This document shows, in pieces, positions 43,901-53,805 of a stretch of 64,000 nucleotides of DNA. The stretch comes from Rhodobacter ferrooxidans (GTDB lineage: Bacteria > Pseudomonadota > Alphaproteobacteria > Rhodobacterales > Rhodobacteraceae): positions 1 through 64,000 of the forward strand of contig NZ_ACYY01000016.1 in NCBI RefSeq assembly GCF_000176015.1, read 5' to 3'. Under the pieces are notes generated by a model. It was not told where the DNA came from. It ran no database searches and saw only the letters and a list, made by a program, of their open reading frames with translations. Every line of letters starts with the position of its first letter. Position 1 is the stretch's first letter. The position numbers were made by a program, and so were the translations under genes.

Positions 43901-46773
43901 AGGACTTCATCCTCCCGGACCGCGATTTCGGCACCCCTGCGGCAAAAAGCAAACAAATGGTCACATTGACCATCGACGGTTTCGACGTGACCGTGCCCGA
44001 AGGCACCAGCATCATGCGCGCCGCCGCTGAACTGGGCATTTCGGTGCCCAAACTCTGCGCCACCGACAGTATGGATGCCTTTGGTTCCTGCCGCCTGTGT
44101 CTGGTCGAGATCGAGGGTCGCAATGGCACCCCGGCGTCTTGCACCACGCCGGTGGCGCCCGGGCTGAAAGTGCATACCCAGACCGGCAAACTGAAAACCC
44201 TGCGGCGCGGCGTGATGGAGCTTTACATCAGCGATCACCCGCTGGATTGCCTGACCTGCGCCGCCAATGGCGACTGCGAATTGCAGGACATGGCGGGGGC
44301 CGTCGGTCTGCGCGACGTGCGTTACGAGGCGGTCGAGACCCACTTCAAACCGCGCAGCAACGGCGAGGCCAACCCGCTGTTTCAGGCCAAGGATCAAAGC
44401 AACCCCTACTTCACCTATGACCCGGCGAAATGCATCGTCTGCTCGCGCTGCGTTCGGGCCTGCGAGGAGGTGCAGGGCACATTTGCGCTGACAATTCAAG
44501 GCCGTGGCTTTGACAGCCGGGTGGTTGCGGGCATGACGGGCGATACGTTCCTGACCTCGGATTGCGTGTCCTGTGGCGCCTGCGTGCAGGCCTGCCCGAC
44601 CGCGACCTTGCAGGAAAACTCGGTGATCGCCATCGGCACGCCCGGGCGTTCCGTCGTGACAACCTGCGCCTATTGCGGCGTCGGTTGCAGCTTCAAGGCC
44701 GAAATGCGCGGCGACGAACTGGTGCGGATGGTGCCGTGGAAAGACGGCAAGGCAAACCGCGGGCACAGCTGCGTCAAGGGCCGGTTTGCCTATGGCTATG
44801 CCGCGCACAAGGACCGGATTCTGAAACCGATGATCCGCGAGGCGATCTCGGATCCGTGGCGTGAAGTGTCCTGGGACGAGGCGATGCGATTTGCCGCGGG
44901 TCGCATGCGAGCCATTCAGGCGCAGCACGGGCGGCAATCGGTGGGGGTTCTGACCTCCAGCCGCTGCACCAACGAAGAGACGTATCTGGTGCAGAAACTC
45001 ACCCGTGCGGTATTCATGAACAATAATACGGATACCTGCGCGCGGGTCTGCCATTCGCCCACCGGATATGGCTTGGGCCAGACCTTCGGCACCTCGGCCG
45101 GCACGCAGGATTTCGATTCCGTCGAACAGACCGATGTGGTGATGGTGATCGGCGCCAACCCGACCGATGGCCACCCGGTTTTCGCCAGCCGGTTGAAGAA
45201 ACGGCTTCGGCAGGGCGCAAAACTGATCGTGATCGACCCGCGGCGGATTGATCTGGTCGATGGCCCGCATGTCAAGGCGGCGCATCATCTGGCGCTTCGC
45301 CCCGGCACCAACGTCGCCGTGGTAACGGCCATCGCGCATGTGATCGTGACCGAAAAGCTTTATGACGAAGCGTTCATAAAAACCCGCTGCGACTGGGACG
45401 AGTTTCAGGACTACGCCGATTTCATCGCCGCCCCGCATCACGCGCCCGAGGCGATCGAGGCGCTGACCGGCGTGCCAGCGACGGAAATCCGTGCCGCGGC
45501 AAGGCTATATGCTGCGGGTGGCAATGCTGCCATCTACTACGGCTTGGGCGTGACGGAACATTCGCAAGGCTCGACGACTGTGATCGGGATCGCCAATCTG
45601 GCGATGTTGACCGGCAATATCGGCCGTCCGGGTGTGGGGGTGAACCCGTTGCGCGGGCAGAACAACGTGCAGGGGTCTTGCGACATGGGGTCGTTCCCGC
45701 AGGATCTTCCGGGCTATCGTCACGTGAAGAACGACGCCGTGCGCGCCAGTTTCGAGGCCGCATGGGGCGTGACACTGGACAATGAGCCCGGCCTGCGGAT
45801 TCCCAACATGCTGGATGCTGCTTTGGATGGCAGCTTCAAGGGGCTTTACTGCCAGGGCGAGGATATCCTGCAATCCGACCCCGACACCCGGCATGTTGCA
45901 GCCGGTCTGGCGGCGATGGACTGCGTTATCGTGCACGACCTGTTCCTGAACGAGACCGCAAATTACGCGCATGTGTTCTTTCCCGGCTCGACCTTTCTGG
46001 AAAAGGAAGGAACGTTCACAAATGCCGAACGCCGCATCAATCGGGTGCGCAAGGTGATGGCGCCGCGCAACGGTTTTGCCGATTGGGAAGTGACGCAAAT
46101 GTTCGCCAATGCCTGCGGTGCCAACTGGACCTACACCCATCCCAGTCAGATCATGGACGAAATCGCGGCCTTGACCCCCACTTTCGCCGGGGTCAGCTAT
46201 GACCTGCTGGATCAGGTCGGCTCGGTGCAATGGCCCTGCAACGCCAAGACGCCGCTGGGCACGCCGCTGATGCATATCGACGGCTTCGTGCGCGGCAAGG
46301 GGCACTTCATCAACACCGAATATGTGGCGACCGACGAGAAAACCGGCCCGCGTTTCCCGCTTTTGCTGACCACCGGGCGGATTCTGTCGCAATATAACGT
46401 CGGCGCGCAGACCCGGCGCACCGAGAATGTGGTCTGGCATGCCGAGGATGTGTTGGAGATTCACCCGCATGACGCCGAAGTTCGCGGCATCAAGCAGGGC
46501 GATTGGGTGCGGCTGGCCTCGCGGTCCGGCGAGACGACGCTGCGGGCAACGCTGACCGACCGGGTGTCGCCCGGCGTGGTTTACACCACGTTCCACCACC
46601 CCGATACGCAGGCCAATGTCATTACGACCGATTATTCGGATTGGGCCACCAACTGCCCGGAATACAAGGTGACGGCGGTGCAGATCAGCGCCTCGAACGG
46701 GCCGTCGGAATGGCAGGAAGACTATGCCGCACAGGCCGCCAAGGCTCGCCGCATCCTGCCCGCGGCGGAATAG
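43897..46773 (+). CDS. fdsA: NAD-dependent formate dehydrogenase alpha subunit (Mo-bis-MGD)
   Basis: The 958-residue catalytic subunit, oxidising formate to CO2 at a molybdenum bis-MGD centre. An N-terminal NuoG-like region binds [2Fe-2S] (CATDSMDAFGSCRLCLVE) and [4Fe-4S] clusters (CIVCSRCVRACEE, CVSCGACVQACPT). The Mo domain starts with CAYCGVGCSF and has the active-site cysteine in TDTCARVCHSP with the catalytic His. AAGGAGG precedes the ATG at 43897. Confidence 0.97.
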   Translation: MKDFILPDRDFGTPAAKSKQMVTLTIDGFDVTVPEGTSIMRAAAELGISVPKLCATDSMDAFGSCRLCLVEIEGRNGTPASCTTPVAPGLKVHTQTGKLKTLRRGVMELYISDHPLDCLTCAANGDCELQDMAGAVGLRDVRYEAVETHFKPRSNGEANPLFQAKDQSNPYFTYDPAKCIVCSRCVRACEEVQGTFALTIQGRGFDSRVVAGMTGDTFLTSDCVSCGACVQACPTATLQENSVIAIGTPGRSVVTTCAYCGVGCSFKAEMRGDELVRMVPWKDGKANRGHSCVKGRFAYGYAAHKDRILKPMIREAISDPWREVSWDEAMRFAAGRMRAIQAQHGRQSVGVLTSSRCTNEETYLVQKLTRAVFMNNNTDTCARVCHSPTGYGLGQTFGTSAGTQDFDSVEQTDVVMVIGANPTDGHPVFASRLKKRLRQGAKLIVIDPRRIDLVDGPHVKAAHHLALRPGTNVAVVTAIAHVIVTEKLYDEAFIKTRCDWDEFQDYADFIAAPHHAPEAIEALTGVPATEIRAAARLYAAGGNAAIYYGLGVTEHSQGSTTVIGIANLAMLTGNIGRPGVGVNPLRGQNNVQGSCDMGSFPQDLPGYRHVKNDAVRASFEAAWGVTLDNEPGLRIPNMLDAALDGSFKGLYCQGEDILQSDPDTRHVAAGLAAMDCVIVHDLFLNETANYAHVFFPGSTFLEKEGTFTNAERRINRVRKVMAPRNGFADWEVTQMFANACGANWTYTHPSQIMDEIAALTPTFAGVSYDLLDQVGSVQWPCNAKTPLGTPLMHIDGFVRGKGHFINTEYVATDEKTGPRFPLLLTTGRILSQYNVGAQTRRTENVVWHAEDVLEIHPHDAEVRGIKQGDWVRLASRSGETTLRATLTDRVSPGVVYTTFHHPDTQANVITTDYSDWATNCPEYKVTAVQISASNGPSEWQEDYAAQAAKARRILPAAE

Positions 46774-46775
46774 CC

Positions 46776-47573
46776 ATGCAGACCGCGCGCAACCTGCCGC
46801 GTCTGGCGTTCGGCAAGGCAGCGCCGGGTCTGCGCGCGCTTCCCGAAGAAGTGGCGGTGGCGATCAGCTACAATGGCACGACGCAGGCGGTGATGATGGC
46901 GACGCCCGCCGATCTGCAAGACTTTGCCTACGGCTTTTCCGCCACCGAAGGCATCGCGCAACCGGCCGAGATTGACAGCGTCACCGTGCAGGACACCGAC
47001 GCCGGGATTGATCTGCAAATCTGGCTGCACCGGCCGGCCGAGGCGCGGCTGACCCAGCGGCGGCGCAGCATGGCGGGGCCGGTCGGCTGCGGGCTGTGCG
47101 GTATCGACAGTCTGGCCGAAGCGACCCGCAGCCCGGCCCCGGTGCCGCAATCGACCCTGCAATTGACCCCCTCGCAGGTGATGCAGGCCGCCAGCGATCT
47201 GGTGAAACATCAGCCGCTGCACGACGCCACCCATGCCGTGCATGCCGCCGGATTCTGGACGCCAAAGGCCGGGATGATCGCCGCGCGCGAGGATGTCGGC
47301 CGCCACAATGCGCTGGACAAGCTGGTGGGGGCGCTGCGGCAGCCGCATCCCGCCGGGGCCGTGGTGCTGACCAGCCGCGTTTCCATCGACCTCGTGCAGA
47401 AATGCGCGGCCCTTGGTGCGCCGGTGCTGATCGCGGTGTCCGCCCCGACAGCCGCTGCCGTCAGCATGGCCGAAGTGGCGGGTATCACTCTGATTGCCCT
47501 CGCCCGGCCTGACCGGTTCGAGGTTTTCACCCATCCCCAACGCATCACAGCAGAGGCCGCCGATGTCGCCTGA
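46776..47573 (+). CDS. fdhD: Formate dehydrogenase accessory sulfurtransferase FdhD
   Basis: A 265-residue protein (also called FdsC in this operon type) that carries sulfur to the molybdenum cofactor before insertion into FdsA. The active-site cysteines are in GCGLCGID. Other family blocks are VMMATPADLQDFAYGFSATEGI, VHAAGFW, REDVGRHNALDKLVGAL and TSRVSIDLVQKCAALGAPVLIAVSAPTA. It starts two bases after fdsA and overlaps fdsD by 11 bases. Confidence 0.96.
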   Translation: MQTARNLPRLAFGKAAPGLRALPEEVAVAISYNGTTQAVMMATPADLQDFAYGFSATEGIAQPAEIDSVTVQDTDAGIDLQIWLHRPAEARLTQRRRSMAGPVGCGLCGIDSLAEATRSPAPVPQSTLQLTPSQVMQAASDLVKHQPLHDATHAVHAAGFWTPKAGMIAAREDVGRHNALDKLVGALRQPHPAGAVVLTSRVSIDLVQKCAALGAPVLIAVSAPTAAAVSMAEVAGITLIALARPDRFEVFTHPQRITAEAADVA

Positions 47574-47784
47574 CAAACTGATCTACATGGCCAACCAGAT
47601 CGCCACCTTCTTCGACTCCATGCCCGAGGCCAAGGCAATCGAAGGCGTGGCGCTGCATATCAACGACAATTGGGAACCGCGGATGCGGCGGCAATTGTTT
47701 CAGATCATCGACGCGGGCGGTGCTGGATTGCGGCCCCTGGTGCTGCAATCCGCCAGCCTGATTCGCCGCCCCATCGCCGCCTGA
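47563..47784 (+). CDS. fdsD: NAD-dependent formate dehydrogenase delta subunit
   Basis: A 73-residue protein matching the FdsD family: KLIYMANQIATFFDSMPEAKAIEGVALHINDNWEPRMRRQL. It is needed for a fully active enzyme in relatives, though its exact role in the complex is unclear. The ATG at 47563 lies inside the end of fdhD. Last gene of the operon. Confidence 0.94.
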   Translation: MSPDKLIYMANQIATFFDSMPEAKAIEGVALHINDNWEPRMRRQLFQIIDAGGAGLRPLVLQSASLIRRPIAA

Positions 47785-47787
47785 ACC

Positions 47788-47970
47788 CTACTGCAGATCA
47801 CGTGGCAACCTGCGCCAGGTCACGATTCCGGCCAGCAGACCGGCCAGCGCCAGCACCGCCGCGATCAGCTTCAGCGTTGAATCTTGCGAGTTTTCCGTCA
47901 GTGCCAGCGAGCCGAACGCCAGCGCCGCAGACCAGGAAACGATACAGACAATCGCTGTCAGTTTGTTCAT
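47788..47970 (-). CDS. Small two-TM membrane protein
   Basis: A 60-residue protein with two hydrophobic helices (LTAIVCIVSWSAALAFGSLAL and LIAAVLALAGLLAGIVTW) and a basic end. No family recognised. It ends three bases from fdsD, convergent. GGAGGATC precedes the ATG, supporting a real gene. Confidence 0.65.
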   Translation of the reverse strand: MNKLTAIVCIVSWSAALAFGSLALTENSQDSTLKLIAAVLALAGLLAGIVTWRRLPRDLQ

Positions 47971-48094
47971 GTGATCCTCCCGTGGATGCCTCAGGTCTTG
48001 CTGCCTGTTGGTCTATGGATTCAGTATGCGGGCTATCGTCAGGGTTGTAAAACCTTGGTTGGAAAATGCGCGAAACCGCGCCGCCCGCATGGCC

Positions 48095-48742
48095 CTATTT
48101 GCGCAGATGTTCGCGCGCGAACACCGCCGCTTCGACCCGGTTGCGCACATGCAGCTTTTGCAGGATCGACGTCATGTAGTGCTTGACGGTCTTTTCCTGC
48201 AAATCCAGCACCAGCCCGACTTCCTTGTTGCTTTTGCCCTCGGCCACCAGCCGCAGGATGTCTTCCTCGCGCTTCGAGAGGTCGTCGATCGGGTTGGCGG
48301 TTTTGGCAGCGGCACCGCTGCGCATGGCGTTCAGGATGCGCCCGGCCAGCGCGGGCGAGACATAAGACTGCCCCTGCGCCAGATCCTTGACCACCGCCAC
48401 CAGATCGCGCGACCCCACGCCTTTCAGGATATACCCCAGCGCCCCGGCCTTCAGTGCCTGCATCACCACGTCATCTTCTTCCGATGCCGTCAGCATCGCC
48501 ACCTTGGGCGGGTTGGGCAGTTCCATGATCTGCCGCAGCGCCGCCAGCCCGCCGCCATGTGGCATCGACACGTCCAGCAGCACCACGTCCGGCGTCATCC
48601 GCTCCGCCAATTCGGCAGCCCCCAGCGCGTCCTGCGCCTGCCCCACCACGTCGATGCCCGCATCCTCTGACAAGCTGCGCGCCACACCTTCGCGGTAAAG
48701 CGGGTGATCGTCAGCGATCACCACCCTGATCTTGCCCATCAT
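48095..48742 (-). CDS. NarL/FixJ-family response regulator
   Basis: A 215-residue regulator: receiver domain with the acidic pair (VVIADDHPLYREGV), phospho-acceptor Asp in VVLLDVSMPHGGG and Lys in ALGYILKG, then a LuxR-type HTH (LSKREEDILRLVAEGKSNKEVGLVLDLQEKTVKHYMTSILQKL). It overlaps the sensor kinase stop by four bases, so the two form a pair. The signal is unknown. Confidence 0.94.
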   Translation of the reverse strand: MMGKIRVVIADDHPLYREGVARSLSEDAGIDVVGQAQDALGAAELAERMTPDVVLLDVSMPHGGGLAALRQIMELPNPPKVAMLTASEEDDVVMQALKAGALGYILKGVGSRDLVAVVKDLAQGQSYVSPALAGRILNAMRSGAAAKTANPIDDLSKREEDILRLVAEGKSNKEVGLVLDLQEKTVKHYMTSILQKLHVRNRVEAAVFAREHLRK

Positions 48743-50136
48743 GTTCTCCCAAGTTCCAGAATCATCACCATTTCCGCACCGCCGCCGCCATCGCTGCGGT
48801 TACGCAATTCCAGCGTGCCACCCAGGCTTTCCACCCGGTCGCGCAGGCCCACAAGGCCCAGACCGCGGTCGTCCTCGCTGGGTTCCGGCGTGTCGGAAAA
48901 GCCGGGTCCGCGGTCGGCCACCACCAGCTTCAGCCGCCCGCGGGCAAAGCTCAGCCGCACCTCTTGCCCCTGCCCGTCGGCATAGCGCCAGGCGTTGTTG
49001 AGGCCTTCCTGCACAAAACGATAGAGGCAGATCTTCACGGCAGGCGACAGCAGCGGCAGACTGTCTTCGTCACAGTCCAGCAGCACTTCGGTGCCGGTGC
49101 GCGCCTTGTGGGCGTCGATCACGCCGCGCAACACCTCGCCGGGGCTGCGCGTCTCGATGTCCGGCAGCGACAGCCCGCGCGAGATCGAGCGGATTTCGCG
49201 GATCGCATCCTTCACCGCCCGGTCGATCTGGTCCAGATCAGCCTGTGCCGCATCCCCCGCCACCGAAGGGCGAATGTCGTCCAGCCGCAGCGCGGCAAAG
49301 CCCAGCAATTGCGCCGGACCGTCATGCAGGTCGGCACCGATCTGGCGCAGCGAGGTGTCGTTCATCGCTGAAGCCCGTGCCGCCGCTCCCTGGATGCGCA
49401 ACCGCAGTGCGGTGTTGCGTTCCGACAATTCCGCCAGCGCCGTCAACTGATCGCCCAAAGCGCTGCTCTGGCGTTCAATGGTACGGCTGCCGTTCAGCAC
49501 GATGCCGTAAAGCAAGGCACCGATGGTCAGCATCACCAGCGCCACCGTCAGCCAGCTGCGACGGCGCACGTCGGCCAGTTCGGTTTTCAGCTCCGCCGCG
49601 GTTTCATAGAATTCTGCCACGCCGATGATCTTGCCCGACCACACTTCACGGATCGGGCTATAGACCTCCAGCATCGGCATCCCCAGCGAACCCGGATTGG
49701 CATCCTCGATCGTGCTCAGCTTGTCGAAGGTGGCCGAAACCTCGCCGGCAAAAGCGGCCTTCAGTTGGTCGGATTCCGGGAACCTCTGGCCGACAATGCT
49801 TTTGTCGGACGATTCAACCACCAACCCGCCCGGCTTCCAGATCTTGAAGGCCATCACCCGCTCGGCCAGCGTCGTGTTGGTGAAAATCTCGTCCAGCGCC
49901 CGCAGGGCCCCGGGCGGCAGCGTGTCAGACCGCTCCAGATCCTGGCTGAGTGGCGAGATGAAGCTTTCCATGTATTGCGCAGTCGCGTTGGCGCTGTTGT
50001 GCACCACGCTTTCCTCGATCCGCCCAGAGACCCAGCTGCCGACGATGACCATCGCCACCAGCATGACAAAGCCGCCAGCCAACAGAAACTGCCGGGCCAG
50101 CGACCAGTGGCGTGGGTGGGAAAGTCTGGCGGACAC
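48739..50136 (-). CDS. NarL-type sensor histidine kinase
   Basis: A 465-residue membrane kinase. TM1 is FLLAGGFVMLVAMVIVGSWV; a periplasmic sensor region (~50-195) and TM2 (WLTVALVMLTIGALLYGIVL) follow. The HisKA_3 phospho-acceptor is LRQIGADLHDGPAQLLGFAALRL, and the ATPase has NAWRYADGQG, DRGPGF and GLGLVGLRDRVESLGG. The GTG at 50136 with AAGG upstream is preferred; the longest frame begins with a TTG at 50193. Partner of the regulator at 48095-48742. Confidence 0.92.
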   Translation of the reverse strand: MSARLSHPRHWSLARQFLLAGGFVMLVAMVIVGSWVSGRIEESVVHNSANATAQYMESFISPLSQDLERSDTLPPGALRALDEIFTNTTLAERVMAFKIWKPGGLVVESSDKSIVGQRFPESDQLKAAFAGEVSATFDKLSTIEDANPGSLGMPMLEVYSPIREVWSGKIIGVAEFYETAAELKTELADVRRRSWLTVALVMLTIGALLYGIVLNGSRTIERQSSALGDQLTALAELSERNTALRLRIQGAAARASAMNDTSLRQIGADLHDGPAQLLGFAALRLDDIRPSVAGDAAQADLDQIDRAVKDAIREIRSISRGLSLPDIETRSPGEVLRGVIDAHKARTGTEVLLDCDEDSLPLLSPAVKICLYRFVQEGLNNAWRYADGQGQEVRLSFARGRLKLVVADRGPGFSDTPEPSEDDRGLGLVGLRDRVESLGGTLELRNRSDGGGGAEMVMILELGRT

Positions 50137-50267
50137 GGGCGACCTTGCGAAGACACTGCTGCCCTCTTCTATCCGTGCACCAAGCGAAGGCAAACGGCCT
50201 TTGGTCTGATGCTATCGGCTTGCCGCCACAAATCGACGGCTGCAGCGCCAACCGTCGGAAACCGCGC

Positions 50268-50522
50268 TCAGGCCTTCTTGTGCGGCTTGGCTTCCAGCGC
50301 GTCCAGCCGCGCGGCCAGGGCTACATTTTCCTCGCGGGCCTTCTGCGCCATGGCGCGCACCGCGTCGAATTCCTCGCGCGTGACGAAATCGCGGTCGGCC
50401 AGCCAGCGGTCCATCAAGCCTTTCATCGCGGTCTCGGCCTCGGTCTTGGCACCCTGGGCCACACCCATGGCATTGGTCATCAGTTGCGAGATGTCGTCGA
50501 GTATCTTTTTGCGGGCGGTCAT
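50268..50522 (-). CDS. Accessory factor UbiK family protein (BMFP domain)
   Basis: An 84-residue protein with the YqiC/UbiK layout: an amphipathic N-terminal helix (ILDDISQLMTNAMGVAQGAKTEAETAMKGLMDRWL) and a C-terminal coiled coil (TREEFDAVRAMAQKAREENVALAARLDALE). UbiK assists ubiquinone synthesis under aerobic conditions in E. coli. Divergent from lgt. Confidence 0.87.
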   Translation of the reverse strand: MTARKKILDDISQLMTNAMGVAQGAKTEAETAMKGLMDRWLADRDFVTREEFDAVRAMAQKAREENVALAARLDALEAKPHKKA

Positions 50523-50649
50523 GGCGGACTCCTGATGGATTTGGCCACTATATGGTCCGCCGATCCCGCCAAGACAAGGCCCGCGCCGGGTGCCGCTGCG
50601 GTTGACAACGCCGCAGCCGCACCGGACAACACCGCCAGCAGGAGCGCGC

Positions 50650-51525
50650 ATGGCCTATATCCCCTTCCCCGACATCTCGCCCGATGTGTTCTCGATTGAT
50701 CTCTTTGGCATGACGCTGGCGCTGCGCTGGTATGCGCTGGCCTATATTGCCGGGCTGTTGATCGCGTGGAAGATCATGGCGCTGCTGATCGCGCGTCCGG
50801 GGCTGTGGCGGAGCGGGCCGCCGTTGAGTGCCGAACAACTGGAGCGGTTGCTGACCTGGGTGATCCTGGGCGTGGTGATCGGCGGGCGGCTGGGCTTCGT
50901 GCTGGTCTATCAGCCGGGGTATTATCTGGCCAATCCCAGCCACATCCTGCGGGTCTGGGAAGGTGGGATGTCGTTCCACGGCGGCTTTCTGGGCGTGGCG
51001 GTGGCCGCGGCGATCTTCTGTCGGCGCGAGGGTATTGCCATGCTGTCGATGGCCGATCTGATGGCGGTGGCCAGCCCGCCGGGCCTGATGCTGGGCCGCA
51101 TGGCCAATTTCATCAACGCCGAGCTGTGGGGCCGCCCGACCAGCCTGCCCTGGGGCGTGGCTTTTCCCGGCGAGGCGGCGCAGACCTGCGCAGGCGTCGT
51201 CGGCATCTGTGCCCGCCACCCCTCGCAGCTTTACGAGGCGGGGCTGGAGGGGTTGCTGCTTGGGGTGGTCTTGCTGCTGGTGGTGCTGCGGCGCGGCTGG
51301 CTGGGCTGGCCGGGGGCGGTGGCTGGGCTGTTCTTCGCAGGCTATGGTCTGGCGCGGTTTGCGGTGGAATTCGTGCGCCAGCCGGATGCGCAGTTTGTGA
51401 CCGATGCCAATCCGCTGGGGCTGGCTTTCCAGTTGGGCGGTTACGGGCTGACCATGGGGCAGGCGCTGTCCTTGCCGATGATCGCGGTGGGGCTGTGGTT
51501 CATCCTGCGCGCCCGCCCGGCATGA
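50650..51525 (+). CDS. lgt: Prolipoprotein diacylglyceryl transferase
   Basis: Adds diacylglycerol to the lipobox cysteine of prolipoproteins, the first step of lipoprotein maturation. The 291-residue inner-membrane protein has seven helices and the signature [15 protein letters not shown]...[10 protein letters not shown] with the catalytic His, and [19 protein letters not shown] lies five bases before the ATG. First gene of lgt-methyltransferase-pgeF, with overlapping stops and starts. Confidence 0.97.
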   Translation: MAYIPFPDISPDVFSIDLFGMTLALRWYALAYIAGLLIAWKIMALLIARPGLWRSGPPLSAEQLERLLTWVILGVVIGGRLGFVLVYQPGYYLANPSHILRVWEGGMSFHGGFLGVAVAAAIFCRREGIAMLSMADLMAVASPPGLMLGRMANFINAELWGRPTSLPWGVAFPGEAAQTCAGVVGICARHPSQLYEAGLEGLLLGVVLLLVVLRRGWLGWPGAVAGLFFAGYGLARFAVEFVRQPDAQFVTDANPLGLAFQLGGYGLTMGQALSLPMIAVGLWFILRARPA

Positions 51526-52577
51526 CACCGCTGGCCGATCTGCTGATCCGGCGGGTTCAGGCGACCGGGCCGGTCACGCTGGCCGATTTCATGGCCGACT
51601 GCCTGATGCACCCGCAGCACGGCTATTATTCCACCCGCGACCCGTTCGGGCGGGCGGGCGATTTCACCACCGCCCCGGAAATCAGCCAGATGTTTGGCGA
51701 GCTTTTGGGGCTTTGCCTGGCGCAAGCCTGGCTGGATCAGGGATCGCCCGCGCCCATTACCCTGGCCGAGCTTGGCCCCGGCCGTGGCACGCTGATGGCC
51801 GATGTCCTGCGCGCCACAAGCGGCGTGCCGGGGTTTCATGCGGCGGCGCAGGTGGTGCTGCTGGAAGCCTCGCCCACCTTGCGGGCGGTGCAGGCGCAAA
51901 CCCTTGGCGCAAGGGCTGCCACCTGGATCACCACGGTGGCCGATCTGCCGGATCAGCCGCTGTTCGTGCTGGCGAATGAATTTTTCGACGCCCTGCCGAT
52001 CCACCAGTTCCAGCGCGACGATAGCGGCTGGCGGCAGCGCATGGTGGGGGTGCAGGACGGCAGCCTTGCCTTTGGCCTGTCGGACCCGGTGCCCGCCCTG
52101 ATGGTCGGCAAGGCCTTCGTCAACGACCCGCCGGGAACGGTGGTCGAGGTCTGCCCGCTGGCGCGTGGCATCATGGACCAGATCGCGCATCGCCTTGGCA
52201 ACTTTGGCGGCGCGGCGCTGATCGTCGATTATGGCGGCTGGCGCTCGAAGGGTGACACCTTGCAGGCGCTGCGCGGCCATGCGCCCGAGCACCCGCTGGC
52301 CAACCCCGGCCAAGCCGACCTGACCGCGCATGTCGATTTCGAGGCGCTGTGCCCGCCCGGCATCCCGCACAGCGGCCTGACCGATCAGGGAAAGCTGCTG
52401 AAACGACTGGGAATCGACGCCCGCGCCGCGAAACTCGCCACAAAGTTGACCGGCGCCGCGCTGGAAAGCCATCTGGCCGCGCATCGCCGCTTGACCGACC
52501 CGGAAGAAATGGGAACGTTGTTCAAAGCCCTTGCCCTTCACGCGCCCGGCACGCCGCCGCCGCCCGGATTTGATTGA
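51522..52577 (+). CDS. SAM-dependent methyltransferase (MidA/NDUFAF7 family)
   Basis: A 351-residue class I methyltransferase of the DUF185 group. Human NDUFAF7 methylates an arginine of the complex I 49-kDa subunit; the bacterial role is likely similar but unproven. Seen are [35 protein letters not shown], the SAM motif [16 protein letters not shown], and [15 protein letters not shown] ([15 protein letters not shown]). It overlaps lgt by four bases and shares one base with pgeF. Confidence 0.94.
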   Translation: MTPLADLLIRRVQATGPVTLADFMADCLMHPQHGYYSTRDPFGRAGDFTTAPEISQMFGELLGLCLAQAWLDQGSPAPITLAELGPGRGTLMADVLRATSGVPGFHAAAQVVLLEASPTLRAVQAQTLGARAATWITTVADLPDQPLFVLANEFFDALPIHQFQRDDSGWRQRMVGVQDGSLAFGLSDPVPALMVGKAFVNDPPGTVVEVCPLARGIMDQIAHRLGNFGGAALIVDYGGWRSKGDTLQALRGHAPEHPLANPGQADLTAHVDFEALCPPGIPHSGLTDQGKLLKRLGIDARAAKLATKLTGAALESHLAAHRRLTDPEEMGTLFKALALHAPGTPPPPGFD

Positions 52578-53338
52578 TGCTGGAAATACTGACTGCCGAT
52601 GCGCTTGCGCCGCTGCGACACGGGTTCTTCACCCGCAAGGGCGGGGCATCCTCGGGCATATTCCGCGGGCTGAATTGCGGCCCCGGCAGCACCGACCTGT
52701 CCGAGGTGGTGGCGATCAACCGCGCAAGGGTGGCCCGCGCCATGGGGGCGGACCCCGAGGCGCTGGTGACACTGCATCAGGTTCATTCGGCGACGGTGCA
52801 GACCCTGACCGCCGCGCCTGCCGCCGACGCGCCCCGCGCCACCGCCGACGCGCTGGTAACGGCAACACCGGGGATCTTGCTGGGCGTTTTGACCGCCGAT
52901 TGCCAGCCGGTGCTGTTTGCCGACACCAAGGCGCGGGTGATCGGTGCCGCCCATGCCGGCTGGCGCGGCAGCCGCGATGGCGTGCTGGAGGCGACGGTGG
53001 CGGCGATGCAGGCGCTGGGGGCGCAGCGCGAGCGCATCGTGGCAGTGATCGGCCCCACCATCAGCCAGACCGCCTACGAGGTTGGCCCGGAATTCGTGCA
53101 AGGTTTTCTGGATCACGACCCCGCCTCGGCCCGGTTCTTTGCCACCGGCGCCAATGACCGGGCGCTGTTCGATCTGCCGGGATACAGCCTGGCGCGGCTG
53201 CATGCGCTGGGGATCGGCCATGCCGAATGGACCGGCGCCTGCACCTACCGTGATTCGGAACGGTTCTATTCGTTCCGCCGCACCACCCATGCGGGCGAAG
53301 CGGATTATGGCCGCCTGATCTCGGTGATCCGGCTGTGA
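52577..53338 (+). CDS. pgeF: Peptidoglycan editing factor PgeF (multicopper polyphenol oxidase/laccase-domain family)
   Basis: A 253-residue DUF152 protein. In E. coli it removes misincorporated serine-containing peptidoglycan precursors; relatives also act on purine nucleosides. Zinc-site residues are visible in LHQVHSATV, LTADCQPVLFAD, HAGWRGSRDGVLEATV, and CTYRDSERFYSFRR. The ATG at 52577 overlaps the methyltransferase stop (TGATG). Confidence 0.94.
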   Translation: MLEILTADALAPLRHGFFTRKGGASSGIFRGLNCGPGSTDLSEVVAINRARVARAMGADPEALVTLHQVHSATVQTLTAAPAADAPRATADALVTATPGILLGVLTADCQPVLFADTKARVIGAAHAGWRGSRDGVLEATVAAMQALGAQRERIVAVIGPTISQTAYEVGPEFVQGFLDHDPASARFFATGANDRALFDLPGYSLARLHALGIGHAEWTGACTYRDSERFYSFRRTTHAGEADYGRLISVIRL

Positions 53339-53580
53339 TCTGGGCAGATTATGGGCGAAACCTGCCCATCTGTTGCCGCATTTGCCAAACCGCCGCAAAG
53401 CCCGCCGAACAATTTCGCTTAATTTGTTGGTAAATCTGCCTTGCCGCTTTGCCACAATTCCGGGGCTGCAAATTTCCGCATCGGCAACAATCGGTCAAAA
53501 CCCTGCCGCATTGGGCAGCGATAGTGGCTGCAAGGTCAAAAGGACCACCACAGGCACAGCAGAACGCGAAGGAGCCGATC

Positions 53581-53730
53581 ATGAAAAAAGAACGCCGCTG
53601 GTTGAAATCGGTTCTCGCCGCCGCTGCCGAGCCGCAGGTCGCCATGCCCTGGCAACGCGGTGCCCGCCGCAAGCCCGAAGCCATGAAAGCCGCAACCCCG
53701 CAAAAGCCGCGCGCCATCGCCGCCCGCTGA
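53581..53730 (+). CDS. Conserved 49-residue basic protein
   Basis: A short Lys/Arg/Ala-rich protein (KKERRWLKSVLAAAAEPQ, PWQRGARRKPEAMKAA, ending AIAAR). The strong ribosome site AAGGAG six bases before the ATG and a similar protein recalled from other Rhodobacteraceae argue it is real. No domain or function known. It has its own 240-base upstream region and is followed by a double palindrome. Confidence 0.72.
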   Translation: MKKERRWLKSVLAAAAEPQVAMPWQRGARRKPEAMKAATPQKPRAIAAR

Positions 53731-53752
53731 AACCGGGCTTTCCGCCTGGTGC

Positions 53753-53797
53753 CAAAATCCTTCGAAGGATTTTGCGAAAATTTTTGGAAAAATTTTC
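53753..53797. terminator. Double palindrome between convergent genes
   Basis: A perfect palindrome centred on TTCGAA with arms AAAATCC/GGATTTT (53753-53774) is followed by GAAAATTTTT-GG-AAAAATTTTC (53776-53797). It lies between the 49-residue gene and the Lrp gene, which converge, and the A/T runs suit bidirectional termination. Confidence 0.7.
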
Positions 53798-53805
53798 CGC
53801 CCGGG

